Of a DNA stretch of 64,000 nt, positions 58,188 through 64,000 are shown piece after piece (within the stretch, counting starts at the first letter, position 1; each line of letters starts with the position of its first letter). The notes beneath the pieces were generated by a model, which searched no databases, had not been told where the DNA came from, and was given only the letters and a program-made list of their open reading frames with translations. Source of the DNA: AWTP1-13 sp963814055 (GTDB taxonomy: Bacteria; Pseudomonadota; Alphaproteobacteria; Rhizobiales; Hyphomicrobiaceae); the NCBI GenBank assembly GCA_963814055.1, contig CAWFBJ010000014.1, positions 310,001 to 374,000 of the forward strand, read 5' to 3'. The translations under genes and the position numbers were made by a program.

Positions 58188-58958
58188 TCACCCTTTTCCG
58201 ACAGATTGAAGCACGCCGCGGATGCCGGCCATCAGGATGCCCTGGTCGGTGCCGGTCGCGATCATGTTGAAGCCGTACTTTCTGTATTTGCGAGCCCAGG
58301 CCGCGTCTGCCGCCATAAAACCGAGCGCCTTGCCGTTCCGGCGGCCGGCGGCGACGATGCGCTTCACGCCCGCGATATAGACCGCATTGTCGAACTCGCC
58401 CGGAATTCCAAGAAAGTTGGTCAGGTCGAAGTGGCCGAGCCAAAGGCAGTCGATGCCCTCAACGGCGGCGATCTCGTCCACTGCTTCGACGCCACGCTCG
58501 GTTTCGATCTGCGCGATGATCAGGTTGCGCCGGTCGGCCTCTTTCATCTTGTCGCGGGGGTTACCGGGCTCGTAGTTATCATGCGCGAAGCCGAAGGCCG
58601 CTCCGCGGCGACCCTGCCTTGGATAGCGGGCTGACTGCGCAATATCACGAGCCTGCCCGGCGCTCTCCACCATGGGGACCATGATCCCCTGGGCGCCGAC
58701 ATCGAGCGCGCGAGCAATGAAGTGGTACTCGCCGCGCGGGACCCGCACCATCGGCACCACGCCAGTGCCGCGACTAGCCGCGACCAGCATCTTCAAAGTT
58801 TCAAGACCGAGCCCGCCATGTTCCATGTCGTAGATCGCGTACTCTGCGCCGGCGAGGCTCAGGATTTGCGGCATACCGGGCACGAAGAACTCGAAAACCA
58901 TCGAGCCGAGCACTATCTCGCCCGCAAGTGCACGCTGGCGTATCGTATTCTTAAGCAT
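58188..58958 (-). CDS. HpcH/HpaI-family class II aldolase
   Basis: A 256-residue TIM-barrel aldolase. It has YDMEHGGLGLETL (catalytic His), VGAQGIMVPMVESAGQA, a GRRGAAFG substrate Arg region, IAQIETERGVEAVDEIAAV (metal Glu) and LWLGHFDLTNFLGIPG (metal Asp). Such enzymes cleave hydroxy-keto acids to pyruvate plus an aldehyde. I start it at MLKNTIRQRAL (58958), as family sequence begins there; the ATG at 59075 adds 39 unrelated residues. Confidence 0.92.
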   Translation of the reverse strand: MLKNTIRQRALAGEIVLGSMVFEFFVPGMPQILSLAGAEYAIYDMEHGGLGLETLKMLVAASRGTGVVPMVRVPRGEYHFIARALDVGAQGIMVPMVESAGQARDIAQSARYPRQGRRGAAFGFAHDNYEPGNPRDKMKEADRRNLIIAQIETERGVEAVDEIAAVEGIDCLWLGHFDLTNFLGIPGEFDNAVYIAGVKRIVAAGRRNGKALGFMAADAAWARKYRKYGFNMIATGTDQGILMAGIRGVLQSVGKG

Positions 58959-59270
58959 CAGCCGTCGCTCCTCTTGCCGGCCATGGTGCCTGGCCGATCT
59001 TCGCCACGATGCCCGCAATATCGCGCGGGACAAAGCGCCGGCAACTCCCAAGGCGCGCAAGTTGGACGTGTTCACCGACGGCGACCCAATCGACTGAGCA
59101 CCTCCCTCACGCGACCCTCATCGGCGAACATCGGTCCAACCAAACGCCTGTACGAAAACCTTCTAATCACGCGCGTTCGGCTATGCGCTGGGTGCATGGA
59201 TTTTTCCAGTGTTTTTGCGTTTAATTTTCAATGTCGAGGACTGGCTTACTGACCGGAAAACACTCGGTTT

Positions 59271-59327
59271 TTGGACACCAAAATGGTATTATTTCGCATC
59301 GAAAAGTGAGGGATTTTCGGTGTCCAA
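59271..59327. repeat. Inverted repeat around the start of the recombinase gene
   Basis: TTGGACACC (59271-59279) and GGTGTCCAA (59319-59327) form a perfect 9-bp inverted repeat 39 bases apart, with similarity reaching three bases further. The right arm covers the GTG start codon (59320-59322). The A/T-rich stretch between the arms probably holds the promoter. Confidence 0.65.
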
Positions 59328-59943
59328 GCGCGTCGCACTTTACTTGCGAGTGAGCACAAAAGAGCAGACCACCGCGAACCAGCGGATCGAGCTGGAGCGC
59401 TGGGCCACCGCTCGTGGTTATGACGTGGTTGGAGTGTATGAAGACCATGGCGTGTCCGGCGCCAAGGGCCGCGACAAGCGCCCCCAATTTGACCGGGCGC
59501 TTAAGGATGCCACCCGGCGCAAGTTCGATGTGTTCGCCGCGTGGGATGTGTCGCGCATCGGGCGCTCGCTGCCACATCTCGTCGATACCCTTGGCGAGCT
59601 GCACGCTGCCGGAGTTGACCTGTACCTTCATCAGCAAGGCTTGGACACGACCACACCCAGTGGTCGCGCCATGTTTGGCATGTCCGCTGTGTTTGCTGAG
59701 TATGAGCGTGCGATGACAATCGAGCGCATTCATGCTGGCCTCGGCCGCGCCCGCACCAACGGCACTCGATCAGGCAAACCCATTGGCCGGCCGGGCTTAC
59801 CGAACACGGTCAGGGAAGCTGCCATAGCTGCACTCCGTGGTGGCGCAAGCATACGGCAAGCTGTGAAGATGAGCGGTGCAAGCGTCGGTGCGGTCGGCGC
59901 AATGCGTCAGGAACTGATTGCCGCTGGCGAGGTCGCAGCATAG
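59320..59943 (+). CDS. Serine recombinase (resolvase/invertase family)
   Basis: A 207-residue recombinase. The catalytic serine is Ser12 in VALYLRVSTKEQ. Conserved arginines lie in WDVSRIGRSLPHL and further on (EYERAMTIERIHAG). A C-terminal helix-turn-helix (TVREAAIAALRGGASIRQAVKMSGASVG) binds the sites. I start it at the GTG at 59320, because upstream in-frame codons read back into A/T-rich DNA. It probably performs resolution or inversion between sites related to the adjacent inverted repeat. Confidence 0.93.
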   Translation: MSKRVALYLRVSTKEQTTANQRIELERWATARGYDVVGVYEDHGVSGAKGRDKRPQFDRALKDATRRKFDVFAAWDVSRIGRSLPHLVDTLGELHAAGVDLYLHQQGLDTTTPSGRAMFGMSAVFAEYERAMTIERIHAGLGRARTNGTRSGKPIGRPGLPNTVREAAIAALRGGASIRQAVKMSGASVGAVGAMRQELIAAGEVAA

Positions 59944-59996
59944 GCCGTCGAACTCTCGCTCGTGCAAGACATCACTGAATATCAGGAGGCGATGCT

Positions 59997-60245
59997 ATGC
60001 CCAGCTACCGCATCAAGAACCACCGTGGCGACTACCTAAGGCGAGAGTTTACTTGGTATGGCAGGTGCAAGCCCTACACCTGGGTCAGCGCCAAGCACAG
60101 GCGGCGCGCTGATTTCCTCAACATCGCGGAAGCGACCAGAATAGCTGGAGAGGTCGAGAGGCAAGGCTTTCTCAGGGTGGCGATTGTTCCCGTCTCGACA
60201 CGAGCTCCTGATGTCTCTCGGCGTCTCAATTCGTTAGCACCGTGA
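59997..60245 (+). CDS. Small basic hypothetical protein behind the recombinase
   Basis: An 82-residue protein (MPSYRIKNHRGDYLRREF start) with AGGAGG eight bases before its ATG. It is basic and tyrosine/arginine-rich at the N-terminus, and the second half contains EATRIAGEVERQGFLRVAIVPV. No family is recognised. It lies 53 bases behind the recombinase on the same strand, so it may be its accessory gene. Confidence 0.5.
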   Translation: MPSYRIKNHRGDYLRREFTWYGRCKPYTWVSAKHRRRADFLNIAEATRIAGEVERQGFLRVAIVPVSTRAPDVSRRLNSLAP

Positions 60246-60998
60246 CGAACTCTGTATTCAGCTAACTCGCGGCAGAGCTCAGGGATATCCAGCAAACAGA
60301 TAATACAAATGTCTCCGGGAAAATGCGACCCCTGCCGGGGTGGGTGGATCCCAATTGAAGGCAGATTTGACCACACTGATGCTCGCGGGAGTGCTCAGGT
60401 AGCTGAACAAAGCCCCAATATGGCACTTTTGATCCAGCTACGACTTCCTTCTGTGATCATCGCACGATCGGCCGCCCGACGGCCTGCGCCGCGCTCGGCT
60501 GTGACGCCAACACTAGGGCAAATGTGAATAGAGCGCCGTAAACAGTGGCGCGGAACAGGGACATGGCAAGTATCTCGCAATAAGCACTACGCGCCACTGG
60601 CCCTAACCCGAGACATGGCAGGAAATAGCCTAGCCGATGAACCGCGCTGGTGGCTCAAGCTGCGCTGGTGTGCCATACGTTGAGCCCACCCGAGCTGGCG
60701 CAATACGGCCGCCGTGCACCATCGTTCCTATTTCATCATCTCAGCTCAAACCCGCGCTTCGTAAGCGCCCGCCTAAAAGCGACGGCCAGTAAAGCCGCGA
60801 TGGCCACGGCGAGGCAGCCAAGCCGACGATGGCGCCAAGGGCGCGGGGCAACTAGAGCGACGGCGGAAGGTCACCAAGACGGGCAATGGCAACAGCGCGC
60901 TGGAGTTCTCGTTTAAGGCCACCCGTGCGAATTGGACGGAACAACCCCTGCAAACCCACGTTGGCCTCTAGGGAGGGGCACTCCAGTTCGGAGAGTCC
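60246..60998. other. Accessory intergenic region with one possible signal-peptide fragment
   Basis: Apart from a short minus-strand reading at 60457-60564 I support no gene. Around 60770-60900 the sequence is rich in GCG and AAG codons in one frame (Ala/Lys/Arg-rich, like the tail of a DNA-binding protein), but it lacks a start and domain. Confidence 0.4.
60457..60564 (-). pseudogene. Signal-peptide-only reading, remnant of a secreted protein
   Basis: A 35-residue reading: MSLFRATVYGALFTFALVLA, then a cleavage-like SAAQA and only seven more residues before a TGA. The signal peptide is of good quality but nothing follows it, which fits a truncated or frameshifted secreted protein. Low support. 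Confidence 0.3.
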
Positions 60999-61163
60999 AT
61001 GTGGCAAACGCACGAGTTTATACGTCGCGTCGGCACGGCGCTGCGCACCAGGAAGGACGATCTCACCCAAGAGCCGCTACCCGAGCGTTGGGTTGATCTG
61101 ATTCATTACTTGGATGAAAAGGAATGGCGGGAGTTGCGGGAGCGGCAACTGAAGCCAAACTGA
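60999..61163 (+). CDS. NepR-like small protein (orphan)
   Basis: A 54-residue protein read directly: ATG at 60999 with GGAGA seven bases upstream, TGA at 61161-61163. It begins MWQTHEFIRRVGTALRTRKDD; the core EPLPERWVDLIHYLDEKEW resembles the alphaproteobacterial NepR helix region (G-x-x-LR..., P-x-P-x-R-hydrophobic pattern). NepR is the anti-sigma factor of the general stress response, released by PhyR. No phyR or ecfG is nearby. It may be a distant member or a decoy, so I mark it as a resemblance. Confidence 0.5.
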   Translation: MWQTHEFIRRVGTALRTRKDDLTQEPLPERWVDLIHYLDEKEWRELRERQLKPN

Positions 61164-61174
61164 GCTTAAGCTTC

Positions 61175-61200
61175 AAAAAAGGGCCCCGGCGCTAGGGGCC
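61175..61200 (-). terminator. Possible minus-strand terminator hairpin
   Basis: GGCCCC (61182-61187) and GGGGCC (61195-61200) form a perfect 6-bp stem with a seven-base loop. Six A residues (61175-61180) read as a T-run on the minus strand. It could also end the small plus-strand gene at 60999-61163, but without a T-run in that sense. Confidence 0.4.
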
Positions 61201-61508
61201 AACGCCCCATAGGAGCGCGAGGCTTTCTCAGCAGGCGCTCTGGTGGACGGGAGAAGGATAGCGCGTCTGAGCGTCAGCGCATCCAGGCGGCAACCTTAAC
61301 CGCGCCGCTCAAACTGATTCACGACAGACACCAAGCGGTGCGCAAGTTTACGCTTGGTGTCGCAGCGTCTCGAAGGCGACCAGGTTCGACGACAACCAGT
61401 GAGACTCGGCGACAAGCCCGCGCTCGTTTGCCCGGCCAGCATGGCTGGAAGGAACTAAGCGGCTGTTCCGAGCGTTGTTATTCTGCTTTCCAACTCTTAG
61501 GAGTTCAA

Positions 61509-61916
61509 ATGCCCTTGCGCCCTGCGCCCGGGCCTCCTCGCCCCGAGCAGAACTACATTCGCTTCCCGATGCAGGACGCGCGCCAAGGGGGCGTTGTCAT
61601 CTGCCGGATTACCGAAGAGGCGCTCCGGAAGTTGAGTGGCTCGCCCGTCCACTGCATGCAGACCATGTTCGAACGATACCGGCGGCTCGCCGAAAGCCTT
61701 GCAAGCGCGAAGTTTGATGCCGGCCAGGGTTGTCCCGTGGTGACTCCGAGCGACGTCAGTGGAGCAAAGGCCCCCGCCGTTGCCTCAGTCAGATCGTTTG
61801 TCACCGCGAGCCTCAAACCCGTGGATAGTTACCGGTACGAAGACGAACGCCTTTCCTCCAGAACGGAGCAGCCCAGCGCCGTGGCGACCCAGCCATCTGG
61901 GGTGCGTGCAACGTAG
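61509..61916 (+). CDS. DUF1488-like small protein
   Basis: From the ATG at 61509 (AGGAG about seven bases upstream) it has 135 residues. PEQNYIRFPMQDARQGGVVICRITEEALRKLSG and MFERYRRLAESLASAKFDAG match the DUF1488 layout: a short beta segment, a V-x-C-x-I strand and a helix with arginines and a K-F/Y. The family is usually 85-95 residues, so the last 45 residues are extra and overlap the gene on the other strand. The function is unknown. Confidence 0.5.
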   Translation: MPLRPAPGPPRPEQNYIRFPMQDARQGGVVICRITEEALRKLSGSPVHCMQTMFERYRRLAESLASAKFDAGQGCPVVTPSDVSGAKAPAVASVRSFVTASLKPVDSYRYEDERLSSRTEQPSAVATQPSGVRAT

Positions 61917-62020
61917 CCCGCTTCGGTCAGTGCAGCCATTCGCGGCTGGACGGCAAAAGGCACGCAAGCGGTCGGCCTTGCAGCGAGCGCTCTCAAAAGT
62001 GACAGATCATCAAGGGACAT
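61829..62020 (-). CDS. Small protein of a two-copy family in this window, copy 1
   Basis: A 63-residue protein (ATG at 62020). It shares with the reading at 62723-62872 the pattern M-S-x-D-D, then LLR-x-LAARP, PRMA-x-L-x-x-AGY-x-ARTxDG. No database family comes to mind; the size and the RMAxLxxAGY piece hint at a tiny wHTH. It overlaps the DUF1488-like gene tail to tail by 88 bases. Confidence 0.45.
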   Translation of the reverse strand: MSLDDLSLLRALAARPTACVPFAVQPRMAALTEAGYVARTPDGWVATALGCSVLEERRSSSYR

Positions 62021-62120
62021 GGCCTACCCCGCGTAGGTTTCCTGGCCGCGGGGTCTAGGCCGCTCAGCGGCGGTCGGCCATTCAAATTCTGTGACGGGAT
62101 GTTTCGTGGGTCAAGGGTGA

Positions 62121-62276
62121 TGGCCCGCCAGCCGCGCTGCTCGCGCGGAATCGAAGGCATCGTGTCCAAGCGCACGAATGCGCCTTACCGCTCTGGGAAG
62201 TGCAACTGGATCAAGGTCAAGAGCAAGGCATGGCGCGAAGCCAATAAGGATCGACGATCGGTACCGCGCTCTTAGT
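62121..62276 (+). pseudogene. LigD-type ATP-dependent DNA ligase fragment
   Basis: A 51-codon reading with GIEGIVSKRTNAPYRSGKCNW then IKVK, which equals motif IV/V of the ATP-dependent ligase domain (EGIVSKR, YRSG-x-x-x-W-x-K-x-K). The rest of the ligase is absent on both sides. It is a remnant of an NHEJ ligase gene; no Ku gene could be confirmed. Confidence 0.75.
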
Positions 62277-62379
62277 CAGCTCGCCTCGACCATCGTCTGG
62301 AGGAACAATAAGTTACTCGCGGCGTTTGAGACTTCGATCACACTAGCCAGCTCGCAGCCAGCCACGTGGGGGTTCCGTC

Positions 62380-62607
62380 GTGTTTCGTGTCAATTACAAA
62401 TCGCCCGAAAGCCTGTCGCCACCCGAGCGTGACTTTCCGCGTCGAGCCCAATCAGAAGAAGCTCTTGCAGGCGGTTCCCAAGCATTAGCCGTCGCGGTCT
62501 TCGGTTACATTCTGACCATCTTCGCAATAATTGTTGTAATCGGCACCTTCGCGCCGACCACCGTTGCTACGACGACCTCAAACTTTACCCACTCGCCGTC
62601 TCGCTAG
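62380..62607 (+). CDS. Small single-helix membrane protein
   Basis: A 75-residue reading from a GTG (62380). The N-terminal half is charged (SPESLSPPERDFPRRAQSEE), then one hydrophobic helix follows (ALAVAVFGYILTIFAIIVVIG, residues about 35-56) and a short Thr/Ser-rich tail. No family is recognised. There is no clear ribosome-binding site, so support is limited. Confidence 0.4.
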   Translation: MFRVNYKSPESLSPPERDFPRRAQSEEALAGGSQALAVAVFGYILTIFAIIVVIGTFAPTTVATTTSNFTHSPSR

Positions 62608-62722
62608 TGAGCAGACTGTCATGAAACATTTTTGCGGTCATGGCTGTCCGGGAGAAGGCTATCGGCGGCGATGTCTTCGCAGTGCCAAGCAACCTGTCGA
62701 AGTGGCGATCGGCGCCGGTCGA

Positions 62723-62872
62723 TCACGGATGCCGCCACTGTGAGCCGTCCTGCGTGCGAGCTGCATAACCGGCTCCAATCAGCACCGCCATTCTAGGTTC
62801 GTTGGCTGGAGACAAAACCGCTATCGGGCGGGCGGCAAGCGTGCGCAACAGCGCATAGTCGTCATTGCTCAT
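62723..62872 (-). CDS. Small protein of a two-copy family in this window, copy 2 (shortened)
   Basis: A 49-residue reading (ATG at 62872): MSNDDYALLRTLAARPIAVL, then EPRMAVLIGAGYAARTQDG and a short unrelated end. It matches copy 1 at 61829-62020 over the whole conserved part, but the last 15 residues of copy 1 are missing. It may be a decayed duplicate. Confidence 0.4.
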   Translation of the reverse strand: MSNDDYALLRTLAARPIAVLSPANEPRMAVLIGAGYAARTQDGSQWRHP

Positions 62873-63042
62873 CAAGTGACCCCGCAAAGTTAAGTTGGGG
62901 TCACTAGGCCAGACGGCACGCGTAAGCGATTTACGTTCCATTGCCGGTGTTGCGGAACTGGAGACTGGGGCGCTTGCACTGAGAAGCACGGCCTGGAGAG
63001 GCACCGGCAGGCGCGCGGCGGCTAGGGAAACCAGGAGGTAAG

Positions 63043-63384
63043 CTACTTTTCGGGCCGTTCTAGCCTACCTCTGACCTGCTCAGCACTGATCGTAAGCTCC
63101 ACGTGATCGCCTTTGTTGGCGAACATCTCCATCGGTATGGCGACGGCGTCGTAGCCGATCCCAAGCGGGCGAACGATTTCACCAATAACGATGGCCTGCC
63201 CGTCGTCAATGCCGACCTCGGTTATGTAGCCAACGGTTTCCCCATCAGAGGTGACGATCGGCAGGCCAATGAGGGTTCGGTCTACCACTGACGTTTCTGG
63301 GACTTCCTCGCGGGCGATCTGCGCTGTAGCCGGCATCGTCGCGGTAAGCATTACAACGAGGGAAGCTGCGATTGTGCGTGACAT
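63043..63384 (-). CDS. Secreted PRC-barrel-like protein
   Basis: A 113-residue protein (ATG at 63384). The signal peptide is MSRTIAASLVVMLTATMPATAQ; the mature part contains LIGLPIVTSDGETVGYITEV and GIGYDAVAIPMEMFA, the two-strand repeat of a PRC-barrel domain. PRC-barrel proteins act as small docking modules; secreted versions are frequent in Hyphomicrobiales and unassigned. A longer reading from 63483 is less likely because it lacks a signal at its start. Confidence 0.7.
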   Translation of the reverse strand: MSRTIAASLVVMLTATMPATAQIAREEVPETSVVDRTLIGLPIVTSDGETVGYITEVGIDDGQAIVIGEIVRPLGIGYDAVAIPMEMFANKGDHVELTISAEQVRGRLERPEK

Positions 63385-63634
63385 GGATGTTGTCCTTGAG
63401 GGCTTCCACGGAACGCCGCATCGAGCGCGAGGTTCCGCGTGACGGAGCGCAACAGGTGTCAGACTATCTCCAAGGTTGTTCAAGCTCCGCTACGTGAGCT
63501 GGCACGCGCAATCGCCAAGATGCGCTTCGCCAGCGCTCCCGCCTCTGCTGTGAAGGGTGGGTCAACGTATCCTCAGTCGGAACCGAGCCTGGTGGGGCAT
63601 GCGTCTCGAGTATTCCATGCCGTGCCGGTCGACC

Positions 63635-63784
63635 TTACCGCTTGTCTTCGACGAGCCACGCCCACCAAGGCACCGCTGACGCAATGAGGATTGGCAAACC
63701 GACGCTCTCCCGCGCAGCTAACACATGCAGAAGACCCAATACGGCCAAGCCCACGACAGTAGCTTGTTTCGCTCCCTCGATCAT
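63635..63784 (-). CDS. Small hydrophobic membrane protein
   Basis: A 49-residue reading (ATG at 63784, 10 bases after the stop of the gene upstream). It has two hydrophobic stretches (ATVVGLAVLGLLHVLAA and LPILIASAVPWWAWLV). It forms a two-gene unit with the charged small protein upstream. No family is recognised. Confidence 0.45.
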   Translation of the reverse strand: MIEGAKQATVVGLAVLGLLHVLAARESVGLPILIASAVPWWAWLVEDKR

Positions 63785-63794
63785 ATAACGGTTA

Positions 63795-63989
63795 CTAGAA
63801 TTTCCGCTGATAGTCCTTGTCCTTCCGGCCCTGCGGACCCCCATGGTCATCGCGTTCCGCTTCGTGCTGGCGCTGCTGCTGGCGGCCCTCCTTCGCTTCC
63901 TTCCGAAACTTTTGCTCAGCGCCGCGGTCCGCTGATCCTTTCCGCGATTTCGAACCATCACTTGATGAAGCAGAGGTCTTGTTAGGCAT
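63795..63989 (-). CDS. Small highly charged hypothetical protein
   Basis: A 64-residue protein (ATG at 63989, near the window edge). It is rich in Lys, Arg, Ser, Gln and Glu (KTSASSSDGSKSRKGSADRG; EGRQQQRQHEAERDDHGG), lacks hydrophobic segments and is probably disordered. Such proteins are often stress-related, but no family is recognised. The promoter would lie beyond the edge. Confidence 0.4.
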   Translation of the reverse strand: MPNKTSASSSDGSKSRKGSADRGAEQKFRKEAKEGRQQQRQHEAERDDHGGPQGRKDKDYQRKF

Positions 63990-64000
63990 AGTTTTTGCTC

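Noticed and set aside
60650..60916. Ala/Lys/Arg-rich reading that could be a Ku or histone-like tail
   Set aside because: The composition alone is suggestive; there is no domain, no start signal and no continuity with the LigD fragment at 62121.

Overview
The window looks like GC-rich chromosomal DNA of an alphaproteobacterium of the order Hyphomicrobiales (Rhizobiales), closest in gene order to Bradyrhizobium/Rhodopseudomonas-type genomes. The reasons are the gene neighbourhoods (XRE regulator-lnt-corC-ybeY-phoH-miaB-fur-rimI-tsaB, then nfuA-usp-trpS-murJ, glnD-mutS, and pheA-kdsB-cytochrome c) and short intergenic repeats of a kind I remember from that order. No rRNA, complete tRNA or CRISPR array was seen.

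Layout. 1-13 kb: minus-strand housekeeping genes for envelope lipoprotein acylation, ribosome and tRNA maturation, iron regulation, Fe-S scaffolding, TrpRS and lipid II flipping. 12.7-23.5 kb: rhomboid protease, DUF3750 protein, GlnD, MutS, PHP phosphoesterase, PheA, KdsB and a membrane-anchored cytochrome c. 23.7-32.4 kb: a plus-strand peptide/microcin-type ABC importer (two binding proteins, two permeases, a double ATPase) ending in a hydroxyacid dehydrogenase. 32.8-38.7 kb: DsrE-like protein, TAXI-type receptor, a SEL1-like membrane protein, and a divergent MarR-EmrA-EmrB drug efflux operon with a visible operator. 38.8-44.1 kb: a UgpABCE-type sugar ABC importer run by a FadR-class GntR regulator, with a FadR-like operator and an attenuator-like hairpin after the binding protein.

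At 44.27 kb lies the 3' part of a tRNA-Arg(CCU)-like gene, broken at the anticodon loop, as tyrosine-recombinase integration leaves it. Everything to its right (at least 19.7 kb) is accessory: a phage-type replication protein whose gene holds four perfect palindromic iterons followed by two A/T-richer direct repeats (arranged like the lambda O gene and ori), gene remnants (LCMT-type methyltransferase, IS3 transposase, a primase-like tail, a LigD tail), dispersed palindromic repeats, a BVMO/nitronate monooxygenase/SDR/TetR/NnrU/thioesterase/MAPEG patch, a serine recombinase whose start codon lies in one arm of an inverted repeat, and small stress-type genes including an orphan NepR-like ORF.

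A quality warning: many conserved genes (miaB, trpS, glnD, mutS, yejE, yejF, sugar permease, TAXI receptor, SDR, DUF3750 and others) are split between frames, and nearly every case is repaired by removing one base. This one-directional pattern in essential genes points to residual insertion errors in the assembly rather than to decay, so I annotate those genes as full-length with a frameshift.
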